13,130 nt of DNA from Bordetella parapertussis (GTDB lineage Bacteria > Pseudomonadota > Gammaproteobacteria > Burkholderiales > Burkholderiaceae_B). The DNA is taken from positions 1 to 13,130 of the forward strand of contig CAMAYM010000070.1 of the NCBI GenBank assembly GCA_945862495.1, written 5' to 3'. The notes under the pieces were generated by a model, which was not told where the DNA came from, searched no databases, and saw only the letters and a program-made list of their open reading frames with translations. Shown one piece after another: positions 1 through 7,100 of this stretch (positions are counted from its first letter, which is position 1; each line of letters begins with the position of its first letter). A program made the translations under genes and the position numbers.

Positions 1-1262
1 AGTAAATTGAGCCCCAACATCTTGATCACGGGTTGAAGAGAGAGACCATTTACAAAGAGGGTCGCCAGTACAAAACCGGTCACCGTGATAGCGATAAATT
101 CGCGCACTTCAATTGGCAAACTTGTGCGCTCTGTGACAGCCAGCGCCAGAGCAAGTGATAAGGCGCCTCTCAAACCACCCCACCACAATACGACTCGGAA
201 GCGAGTACCGATTCTTGCACCCAAGCCGGAAAAAGAAAGCAAAGGCACCAAACCAAACACAACGATTGCGCGGGCGGATAACGTCGAAATAAAGACTAAC
301 AACACGTAAAAAAGATGCGTCCACGTCGCCTGCTCCATCACCTTTGGAATCAGCATCGAAGCGAACAAAAAGATCAATGAGTTTGCCCAAAAACCAAACT
401 GGTGCCAAGTTTGAGACAACGTCACAAAAGTCGAAGGTGCCATGCGCGTTCGGCCTGTCGAACCCACAACCAAACCAGCCACCACAGTCGCCACTACCCC
501 CGAGACATGAAGGTAATGCTCAGAAACAAAATAAGAGAGGTAGGCCACTGAGATCGTCAAAGAAATCTCAGCTGCGGGCCAGCCTCGCAAAAGTGGAAAA
601 GACAAGCAAGCTAAACGCGCAATTGCAAACCCCGTTAATCCACCGCCTACAAATAAATACAGAAAATTTTGTGACAGCGAGGTAAAACTCAATTCAGTTG
701 AATGTGACAACACACCTACCAATGCTGCATACAACGCAATCGCTGCCGCATCATTTAATAAGCTTTCACCTTCCACCAGAGTATTGAGCCGTGTAGGTGC
801 GCCCACCTCTTTAAAAATACCGATCACTGCAGCGGGATCGGTCGTCGCGACGATGGAGCCCAGCAGCAGACACACCACCAAACTAAAACCAGACACTTGT
901 GAGAGCACCATGCCCACTAATACAGTGCTGACAATGACCGCAACGACTGCCATCATTAAAATGGGCCCTAAGTCGTCTAGCAGTTTGCGTACGTTCATCG
1001 CAAGCGCCGCTTCAAACAACAGAATCGGTAGGAACACGACCAAAAAGGTCTCGGAGGAGATCTCAAACGTGCTTAATATAGTGAGAAATTCGCCTAGAAC
1101 CGGGGGGGCCCATTGGTGGACGTGCGAGACGTAACCCAGCACGCAGCCTGCAATGGCAAGAAATACTGAATAGGGGAGCTTGACCCGCCCTGCTAGGGGC
1201 GGCATAAAACACACCAGGGCAAGAAGCCCCGTGAGCCCAAATACAAATGAATTGATATCCAT
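1..1262 (-). CDS. CPA1-family Na+/H+ antiporter, 3' end beyond window
   Basis: This is an inner-membrane cation:proton antiporter that exchanges Na+ (or K+) for H+ in pH and salt homeostasis. I translated it by hand from the ATG at 1262-1260. The frame stays open for 420 codons to the left edge, so the C-terminus is missing. It is strongly hydrophobic, with roughly 10-12 membrane segments. Family hallmarks are TDPAAV at residues 141-146 (the ion-binding ND/TDP motif of CPA1 exchangers), E164-G-E-S-L-L-N-D171, and a late WWGGLRGALSLALAL segment. The TDP and EGESLLND motifs resemble NhaP/SOS1-type exchangers. Some bacterial members carry a C-terminal cyclic-nucleotide or other cytoplasmic domain, which cannot be judged here. 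The start has only a weak ribosome site, and an 8-nt direct repeat (TCTGACGG twice) sits just before it. It lies 54 bp downstream of rpoH on the same strand with no clear terminator between, so read-through from rpoH is possible. The family call is secure; ion specificity is unknown. Confidence 0.88.
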   Translation of the reverse strand, partial: MDINSFVFGLTGLLALVCFMPPLAGRVKLPYSVFLAIAGCVLGYVSHVHQWAPPVLGEFLTILSTFEISSETFLVVFLPILLFEAALAMNVRKLLDDLGPILMMAVVAVIVSTVLVGMVLSQVSGFSLVVCLLLGSIVATTDPAAVIGIFKEVGAPTRLNTLVEGESLLNDAAAIALYAALVGVLSHSTELSFTSLSQNFLYLFVGGGLTGFAIARLACLSFPLLRGWPAAEISLTISVAYLSYFVSEHYLHVSGVVATVVAGLVVGSTGRTRMAPSTFVTLSQTWHQFGFWANSLIFLFASMLIPKVMEQATWTHLFYVLLVFISTLSARAIVVFGLVPLLSFSGLGARIGTRFRVVLWWGGLRGALSLALALAVTERTSLPIEVREFIAITVTGFVLATLFVNGLSLQPVIKMLGLNL

Positions 1263-1316
1263 ACCGTCAGATTCCGTCAGAACCTTATGGTAAAGGATGT
1301 TGAAGTATTTTTGACT

Positions 1317-2198
1317 TTAGTTTGCGAGCGCCAAGCGCATTTTTTTCATCGCTGCGACTTCGATCTGACGAATGCGCTCTGCGGATACGCCAAACTCAGC
1401 CGCCAACTCGTGCAGTGTCGCACCGCCATCGTCTTGCAGCCAACGCGCCTGAACAATACGACGCGAACGTGGGTCGAGTCCATCAAGCGCGCGATCCAGG
1501 CCGGCTCCCCGCATTAAATCTTCTGCGCGCCGCTCAAGGACCTGCGTAGGGTCAGCATGCCCCTCATCAGACAGGTAAGCAATCGGTGCGAAGGAGTCTT
1601 CGTCATCATCCTGATTTTCAAGTGACATTTCCCGACCAGAAAGACGCACTTCCATTTCTCTGACGTCTTCGTTCCGCACGTTGAGATGTGCAGCAATTTC
1701 ATCCACTTGCTTTGAGTCAAGCGTCTGACCATCTGGACGCATACTGCGTAAATTAAAAAACAACTTACGCTGCGCTTTGGTCGTAGCGACCTTCACCATG
1801 CGCCAATTGCGCACGATATATTCGTGAATTTCAGCTTTAATCCAATGTACGGCAAACGAAACCAGTCTGACGCCTCTCTCTGGATCAAAGCGTTTGACTG
1901 CTTTCATGAGGCCGACGTTACCTTCCTGAATCAGATCCGCATGCGGCAGCCCGTAGCCGAGGTATTGGCGGGCAACGGACACGACGAGCCTAAGGTGTGA
2001 GAGCACGAGTTCCCGCGCAGCAGAAATATCTTGGTCGTCTCGTAAACGACGGGCAAGCGCACTCTCATGCTCCGGTGTCAGCACGGGCAAGCGATTGACT
2101 GTCGAAATGTAGGCCTCGATCGTTCCCAGCGAGCCGGGATTGGAAATGGCCATTGCGATTTGACTTGGTTGCAAAGTTAAAGCTGCCGTATTTGTCAT
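1317..2198 (-). CDS. rpoH: RNA polymerase sigma-32 factor (heat-shock sigma factor)
   Basis: This sigma-70-family factor directs core RNA polymerase to heat-shock promoters (chaperones, proteases). Region 2 is clear: DLIQEGNVGLMKAVKRFDP, then the -10-recognition/melting segment around WIKAEIHEYIVRNWRMVK. It is followed by QRKLFFNLR, the 'RpoH box' that separates sigma-32 from other sigma factors. Region 4.2 is a helix-turn-helix near the C-terminus (HELAAEFGVSAERIRQIE). The length, 293 residues from this start, is close to E. coli RpoH (284). Two in-frame ATGs compete. The one at 2204 has AGGAG only 3 nt upstream, whereas the one at 2198 has the same AGGAG 9 nt upstream, so I prefer 2198 (protein starting MTNTAALTL). 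Upstream lie a CIRCE operator and two promoter-like elements, so transcription is probably controlled by HrcA and possibly sigma-E. Identity is very secure; the start is moderately so. Confidence 0.96.
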   Translation of the reverse strand: MTNTAALTLQPSQIAMAISNPGSLGTIEAYISTVNRLPVLTPEHESALARRLRDDQDISAARELVLSHLRLVVSVARQYLGYGLPHADLIQEGNVGLMKAVKRFDPERGVRLVSFAVHWIKAEIHEYIVRNWRMVKVATTKAQRKLFFNLRSMRPDGQTLDSKQVDEIAAHLNVRNEDVREMEVRLSGREMSLENQDDDEDSFAPIAYLSDEGHADPTQVLERRAEDLMRGAGLDRALDGLDPRSRRIVQARWLQDDGGATLHELAAEFGVSAERIRQIEVAAMKKMRLALAN

Positions 2199-2238
2199 GA
2201 ACATAGACTCCTGTTTTCGAGGCGCCTTCTTAAGCTTG

Positions 2239-2268
2239 ATTTTAGCACTCGAGCGCTGCGAGTGCCAA
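2239..2268 (-). promoter_or_regulatory. Sigma-70-like promoter of rpoH overlapping CIRCE
   Basis: Read on the minus strand, TTGGCA (2268-2263) serves as -35 and TAAAAT (2244-2239) as -10, with an 18-nt spacer. The -10 matches TATAAT at five of six positions and the -35 matches TTGACA at five of six. Both boxes overlap the outer parts of the CIRCE palindrome and the spacer is its centre, so a bound repressor would exclude polymerase. Predicted initiation near 2232 would leave a leader of about 30 nt before the preferred start codon. No start-site data are available; the call rests on sequence match and position. Confidence 0.6.
2242..2268. promoter_or_regulatory. CIRCE element (HrcA operator) upstream of rpoH
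   Basis: On the plus strand this reads TTAGCACTC, nine bases, GAGTGCCAA. The CIRCE consensus is TTAGCACTC-N9-GAGTGCTAA, so both half-sites match except for one base. The right spacer of nine is present, and the inner 7-bp arms are perfectly complementary. CIRCE is the operator of the heat-shock repressor HrcA, normally found before groESL, dnaK or hrcA. Here it lies about 40 nt upstream of the rpoH start codon and covers the spacer of a sigma-70-like promoter reading towards rpoH, the position expected for repression by blocking polymerase. It is also upstream of the divergent gene at 2335, although closer to and better placed for rpoH. The hrcA gene is not in the window, so control by HrcA is inferred. 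Confidence 0.87.
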
Positions 2269-2296
2269 TATGACGCGTTTGCCAGCCAAAAGTTCC
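2269..2296 (-). promoter_or_regulatory. Sigma-E (RpoE)-like promoter upstream of rpoH
   Basis: On the minus strand GGAACTT (2296-2290) is followed after exactly 16 nt by TCATA (2273-2269). The known sigma-E pattern is GGAACTT, a spacer of about 16, then TCnAA-like bases, so the -35 is a full match and the -10 a partial one. In E. coli one rpoH promoter is sigma-E dependent, so envelope stress feeds the cytoplasmic heat-shock response; the same wiring is inferred here. Transcripts from it would begin inside or next to the CIRCE palindrome. The match could be chance, because the -10 is not perfect. Confidence 0.5.
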
Positions 2297-2334
2297 GTAA
2301 TGTTCTCTAGAGTGTTAATCTGAGGGGCAGTTTT

Positions 2335-3330
2335 ATGGTGGCTTTTACTCGTTGCTTGCCACATGGTTTGTCCCTGGATCTGGGTATGTCCGACTTAGTC
2401 AAGTTTCTTTCCAAAATTTTGCTTGCCTGCCTACTCGTCATTGTTGTGGGCTGGTCGACTTATATCGGCGTGCGTTACTACCACGCTGAGCAAGTGGCAT
2501 ATCGCTGGATTTCAGGTCTTGCAGCCAAACAGGCTGAATGGGAAAAGAAGATTGCTGCTGAAGGCGGCAACACCCTGACGGGTTTTTCGACCCCTGATCA
2601 GCCTCGCTCCGTCTCTGGGATGGAAGGTAACTTTTCCGGGCTGACCTACGATCCGCTTCAAAAGCGTCTGTTAGGCGTTGTCAACAAGCCAACTGCCATT
2701 GTTTCTCTCTCGACGGACGGTCAATTACTAGCGACCTATCCGATTAAGGGCATCTCTGATGTGAATGGTATTGTCTGGATGGGCGGCAATCGTATTGCGC
2801 TTGTTAACGGTAAGCGCAATCGGGTGGTACTGACAGAAATCCCCTCGGCCCCACAAGCCATTGATGTCACGCGCGCCTTTGCCCTGCTACTACGTTTTGG
2901 CGAAGGTGAGGACGCCAACCAAGGTTTTAACGGCCTTGGCTACGACCTCAAACGCGATCGACTCTATATTTCCAAAGAACATAGCCCAAGAGCGCTCTAC
3001 CGCGTGAGTGGATTAAATTATCTACAGGCGCCTGACTCGCGCGGCCTGAGGATTGAGAACATCAGCTATTGGTTGGATGACATCCCTTTTGCTACGGACT
3101 TGTCTTCTGTTGAGGTGGATCCCGTTAATGGTCGCGTTTACCTTTTGAGTGAAGAATCTCAAATGATCGTGCAGCTTGATGGTGACAGCGGTCAAGGTCG
3201 CGGCATGCTTTTGCTCTCGGCGAAAGGCCTTAAACCGATGCCGCGCCCTGAAGGCATCGCTACAGATGACGCGGGCAACTTGTATATCGTCAGCGAACCC
3301 AACCTCTTTTACCGGCTTAAAAAGCCCTGA
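2335..3330 (+). CDS. SdiA-regulated (YjiK-like) domain protein, membrane anchored
   Basis: The protein has 331 residues. A short N-terminal stretch is followed by one hydrophobic segment (about residues 27-46), an uncleaved anchor or signal sequence, and then a soluble, presumably periplasmic region. That region resembles the SdiA-regulated/YjiK family (PF06977-type, beta-propeller-like). It holds repeated strand motifs such as 'GLTYDPLQKRLLGVVN', 'GLGYDLKRDRLYISKE', 'SVEVDPVNGRVYLLSEES' and 'PEGIATDDAGNLYIVSEPN', each about one propeller blade. The biochemical role of the family is not established. The start at 2335 is supported by GAGGGG 7 nt upstream. The in-frame ATG at 2386 (residue 18, just before the anchor) is an alternative, since the first 17 residues look unlike a typical leader. 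It diverges from rpoH across a 130-bp region and is followed 21 bp later by the transposase-like gene, probably in the same transcript. Confidence 0.8.
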   Translation: MVAFTRCLPHGLSLDLGMSDLVKFLSKILLACLLVIVVGWSTYIGVRYYHAEQVAYRWISGLAAKQAEWEKKIAAEGGNTLTGFSTPDQPRSVSGMEGNFSGLTYDPLQKRLLGVVNKPTAIVSLSTDGQLLATYPIKGISDVNGIVWMGGNRIALVNGKRNRVVLTEIPSAPQAIDVTRAFALLLRFGEGEDANQGFNGLGYDLKRDRLYISKEHSPRALYRVSGLNYLQAPDSRGLRIENISYWLDDIPFATDLSSVEVDPVNGRVYLLSEESQMIVQLDGDSGQGRGMLLLSAKGLKPMPRPEGIATDDAGNLYIVSEPNLFYRLKKP

Positions 3331-3351
3331 AATTTAGCGTGATGGACGATC

Positions 3352-4050
3352 ATGGCTAGACAGCCCCGACTCTACGCGGCGGGTTATGCCCAACTTGTCA
3401 GCATTGAATTTTCTGAGCCCGCGCAGCGCTCCTTTCAAGGATCTCCTGAGCTTCCTTATCGTGACTTATTGACATGGCTTGGCCAAGCGGCGCTCTCCTG
3501 TCAGGTTGCGATCCATGGCTGGTCGATTTGCCCACGCTTCTTTAATATTCTCGCGACTCCCGGACACGAGGCAAGTCTACCCGCCATGGTTCAGGCGCTT
3601 GGACGTAAGCTTGCTGCTCAACTTCAGACTGGCAGTGTGTTTTCAGGTCGATACCACTCTACGATTCCGCAACCAAATCTGTGGGTGTTACCTTGCTTAA
3701 TCTGGCTAGAACAGCAATCCATACGTGAACGCTTGGTCGATCATGCCGAGTCTTGGCCTTGGTCTTCTGCCCGAACTCACACCGGTTTGTCGAGCCCGTC
3801 CCTCGCTTGGCTTGCGCCGCATCCCGATTATTGGCGCTGCGGCAATACGCCATTTGATCGTCAAGCAAATTACCGCCGCGTATTGTCTGTCGCCCTGCCA
3901 GGATCTTCTGAACAGCACATTGCGTCTTCTTTACGCGGACAATGGGCGCTCGGCGATAAAGCGTTTATCGCTGAACTACAAAAAACTGCGACACGGCGTG
4001 TCAGTCCGGGCCCACGCGGGCGCCCCAAAGGCCGATCCGTCCCCATTTAA
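3352..4050 (+). CDS. REP-associated/Y1 transposase-family protein, catalytic residues lost
   Basis: The 232-residue protein follows the layout of REP-associated tyrosine transposases (RAYT, Y1/IS200-like fold). It opens MARQPRL, and has the 'IHGW' strand, 'FSGRYHSTI' (residues 97-105, compare the usual GR-Y-S), 'WPWSSARTHTG', 'LAPHPDYW', and a C-terminal 'LGDKAFIAEL' helix followed by a basic GPRGRPKG tail. Active members carry HUH within a segment like MTNHVHLL. At the equivalent place (about residues 60-67) this protein reads CPRFFNIL, so both histidines are gone. Where the family has a CYRYIELNP-type segment with the nucleophilic tyrosine, it has CLIWLEQQS (residues 115-123), with no tyrosine. 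The frame is nonetheless intact over full length, which argues for a retained, non-catalytic (DNA-binding?) role rather than decay. The ribosome site is weak (GGA). It sits 21 bp after the YjiK-like gene and 128 bp before gltB, and its stop codon is inside an inverted repeat. Family membership is good; the function is unknown. Confidence 0.8.
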   Translation: MARQPRLYAAGYAQLVSIEFSEPAQRSFQGSPELPYRDLLTWLGQAALSCQVAIHGWSICPRFFNILATPGHEASLPAMVQALGRKLAAQLQTGSVFSGRYHSTIPQPNLWVLPCLIWLEQQSIRERLVDHAESWPWSSARTHTGLSSPSLAWLAPHPDYWRCGNTPFDRQANYRRVLSVALPGSSEQHIASSLRGQWALGDKAFIAELQKTATRRVSPGPRGRPKGRSVPI

Positions 4051-4086
4051 TTTGGCGGAATGAATGAAATCTTTTAAATAGGGACG
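4038..4086. repeat. 13-bp inverted repeat spanning the stop of the transposase-like gene
   Basis: The left arm CGTCCCCATTTAA (4038-4050) and right arm TTAAATAGGGACG (4074-4086) are complementary at 12 of 13 positions around a 23-nt loop. The left arm encodes the last residues and the TAA stop of the transposase-like gene. The GTCCCC/GGGAC core resembles short palindromic sequences commonly found beside REP-associated transposase genes, so this may be a relic recognition site. In RNA the stem would be followed after several bases by a T-rich run (CCCTTTTATTTTC, 4091-4103), so it may also act as a terminator for the upstream genes. Confidence 0.6.
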
Positions 4087-4103
4087 CACCCCCTTTTATT
4101 TTC
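4038..4103 (+). terminator. Possible terminator between transposase-like gene and gltB
   Basis: The 13-bp stem described at 4038-4086 is followed by CACCCCC and then TTTTATTTTC. The stem is long, but the 23-nt loop and the 7-nt gap before the T-run are not typical of a strong intrinsic terminator. It would separate the YjiK-like/transposase-like pair from gltBD. Low to moderate confidence. Confidence 0.35.
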
Positions 4104-4132
4104 TTGCATACACGGGTTTTCACGAGTATTGT
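4104..4132 (+). promoter_or_regulatory. Candidate gltB promoter
   Basis: TTGCAT (4104-4109) and TATTGT (4127-4132) are spaced by 17 nt and lie about 50 nt upstream of the gltB start, after a T-rich stretch. Both boxes are imperfect matches to the sigma-70 consensus. This is the best pair I can see in the 128-bp gap, but it is weak. I recognised no binding site for a nitrogen regulator. Confidence 0.3.
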
Positions 4133-4178
4133 TACGCCCTTGCGCTGCAACATAGCAGTCCAGTTTCTGGAGCACGAC

Positions 4179-7100
4179 ATGTCGACTTTTCCGTTAAATT
4201 TTCATCCGTCCAAAGCCTCATCCGCGCCTTCTGTGCCGGTTGTCGGCCTGCCAAAAGCACAGGGACTCTACAACCCAGCGAATGAGCATGATGCCTGCGG
4301 CGTAGGTTTTGTTGCGCATATCAAGGGCCAGAAAAGTCACGCGATCATTGAGCAAGGCCTCAAAATTCTCGAAAACCTTGACCACCGGGGTGCGGTTGGC
4401 GCTGACAAGCTGATGGGCGACGGTGCCGGCATTCTGATTCAGATTCCAGATGCCTTTTACAGAGAGGACCTGGCTAAGCAAGGCATTACCTTGCCCGCTC
4501 CTGGCGAATACGGTGTGGCAATGGTATTTTTGCCCAAAGAAATCGCATCACGGCTTGCCTGTGAACAAGAGCTTGAGCGCTCCGTTCGCGCTGAAGGCCA
4601 GGTCGTTCTTGGCTGGCGTGACGTTCCGGTTGATGCAGAGATGCCAATGTCGCCCGCTGTGCGCGCTTGCGAGCCTGTGATCCGTCAGCTGTTCATTGGT
4701 CGCGGTGCCGATGTGATGGTGCCTGACGCCTTAGAACGCAAGCTCTACGTCATCCGCAAGACTGCGAGCCACGCCATTCAGGCCATGGGGCTCGCCCATG
4801 GCAAAGAATATTTCGTACCCTCCGCCTCAGTTCGCACTGTCGTTTACAAGGGTCTGCTGCTGGCTGACCAAGTCGGTCGTTACTATCGCGATTTAGCAGA
4901 CCCACTGACTGTTTCAGCGGTTGCCTTGGTGCACCAACGTTTCTCCACCAACACGTTCCCTGCTTGGCCGCTTGCCCACCCCTACCGCATGATTGCGCAC
5001 AATGGTGAGATCAACACAGTCAAGGGCAACTTTAACTGGCTTCGCGCACGCGAAGGGATGATGCAATCCGCAGTACTGGGTGACGACCTCAAGAAGCTCT
5101 ACCCGATCGTGTACGAAGGTCAGTCCGACACCGCCACGTTCGATAACTGCTTGGAGCTCTTGGTCAACTCAGGCTATTCGCTCGCGCATGCCATGATGAT
5201 GATGATTCCCGAGGCGTGGGAACAACACACGCACATGGATCCAAGTCGTCGTGCGTTCTACGAATATCACGCTGCAATGATGGAACCCTGGGATGGTCCA
5301 GCTGCCGTCGCGTTTACGGACGGCCGCCAGATTGGTGCGACGCTTGATCGCAATGGCTTGCGTCCTGCCCGCTACCTGATAACGGATGACGATATGGTCA
5401 TCATGGCCTCCGAAGCCGGCACACTACCCATTCCAGAAAACAAAATCGTCAAAAAATGGCGCCTGCAACCTGGCAAGATGTTCCTGATCGACCTTGAACA
5501 AGGCCGCATCATTGACGACGCCGAAATCAAGTCACAACTTGCAAACTCTCGCCCATATCGCCAATGGATTGATCGCGTACGCGTCAAGCTTGAGTCTTTG
5601 CCTACACCCGTCACCTCAAAACTCCCTGCCGTCACCACGAGCTTGCTTGATCGTCAACAAGCCTTTGGCTGGACGCAAGAGGACTTCAAGTTTGTGCTGG
5701 ACGTGATGGCTGAAACAGGTGAAGAAGCGATCGGCTCTATGGGTAACGATGCACCACTTGCGGTGCTGTCTAGCCGAGCAAAACCTTTCTACAATTATTT
5801 CCGTCAGCTTTTTGCACAGGTGACCAATCCTCCGATCGATCCGATCCGTGAACAAATGGTCATGTCCTTGGTGTCCTTCGTCGGCCCCAAGCCCAATCTG
5901 CTCGACATCAACAACGTCAATCCGCCTTTGCGCCTCGAAGTCAATCAGCCCGTGCTGGACGACAAAGAAATGGCCAGAATCCGCGGTATCTCCGAACTGA
6001 CTGGCAACAAATTCCGTAGTTTCGAACTTCATATCAGCTACCCAGCAGCTTGGGGCGCGCACGGTATCGAGGCGCGTCTCGCTGCGTTATGTGCTCGCGC
6101 AGTGGATGCCGTCAAAAGTGGCTACACCGTACTCGTTTTAACGGATCGCAATGTCGACAGCGAACATGTGGCCATCCCTGCACTACTCGCGACCTCAGCC
6201 GTGCATCAACACCTCATTCGCGAAGGTCTGCGTACAAATACTGGCTTGGTTGTTGAGACAGGCTCCGCGCGCGAAGTCCACCACTTTGCCTTGCTGGGAG
6301 GCTATGGCGCCGAAGCGATTCACCCCTTCCTTGCTATCGAGAGCATTGCTGCTATCAGCAAAGATCCAGGAAAAGCAGTAAAAAACTATGTCAAAGCAAT
6401 TGGCAAAGGTCTCAACAAAGTGATGTCCAAGATGGGCATCTCGACCTACATGTCTTACTGTGGTGCTCAAATTTTCGAAGCGGTCGGCTTGCGTACGGAC
6501 CTCGTCACGAAATACTTCTCAGGGACCTCAAGCACAATCGAAGGGATCGGTATTTTCGAAGTCGCCGAAGAGGCACTTCGTACGCATCGCGCAGCGTTTA
6601 GCAATGACCCCGTATTGGCAAATGCCCTTGAAACTGGCGGAGAATACGCATTCCGGGTACGCGGCGAAGAGCACATGTGGACCCCTGATTCCATCGCTAA
6701 GTTGCAGCACGCGACTCGTGCGAATAACTACAGCACTTACAAAGAGTACGCGCAACTCATCAACGACCAAAGCCGTCGCCACATGACCTTGCGAGGACTG
6801 TTTGAGTTCAAGGTTGATCCAGCAAGAGCCATCCCTCTGGATCAAGTTGAGCCCGCAAAAGAAATCGTCAAACGTTTTGCGACTGGCGCGATGTCGCTTG
6901 GCTCAATTTCGACAGAGGCGCACTCGGTACTCGCTGTTGCCATGAATCGAATGGGTGGTAAATCCAACACTGGCGAAGGCGGTGAGGATGAGCTGCGCTA
7001 TCGTAATGAATTACGTACCGGCAAGAGCGGCATCAAAGCAGGCGCCACCTTGGCCAGCGAGCTGGGTGCAGATCGCATTGCCGCAGATGTACCCTTGCAA

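Noticed and set aside
109..408. 99-codon minus-strand open frame near the left edge
   Set aside because: A different minus-strand frame through the same bases encodes the conserved antiporter helices, including WWGGLRGALSLALAL, so this is a shadow.
784..1134. 116-codon plus-strand open frame rich in Thr and Ser
   Set aside because: It is antisense to the antiporter gene; the Thr/Ser richness simply mirrors the hydrophobic codons on the other strand.
3725..4063. 112-codon plus-strand open frame overlapping the transposase-like gene
   Set aside because: Considered as evidence for a frameshift, but the 232-residue frame carries all family motifs through to its C-terminus, so no frameshift is needed.
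4104..4178. N-terminal extension of gltB from a TTG codon
   Set aside because: No ribosome site, and the ATG at 4179 has GGAG 6 nt upstream and gives a propeptide of ordinary length before Cys40.
5616..6062. 148-codon minus-strand open frame inside gltB
   Set aside because: Lies entirely opposite a conserved enzyme; composition is that of a shadow frame with no family resemblance.
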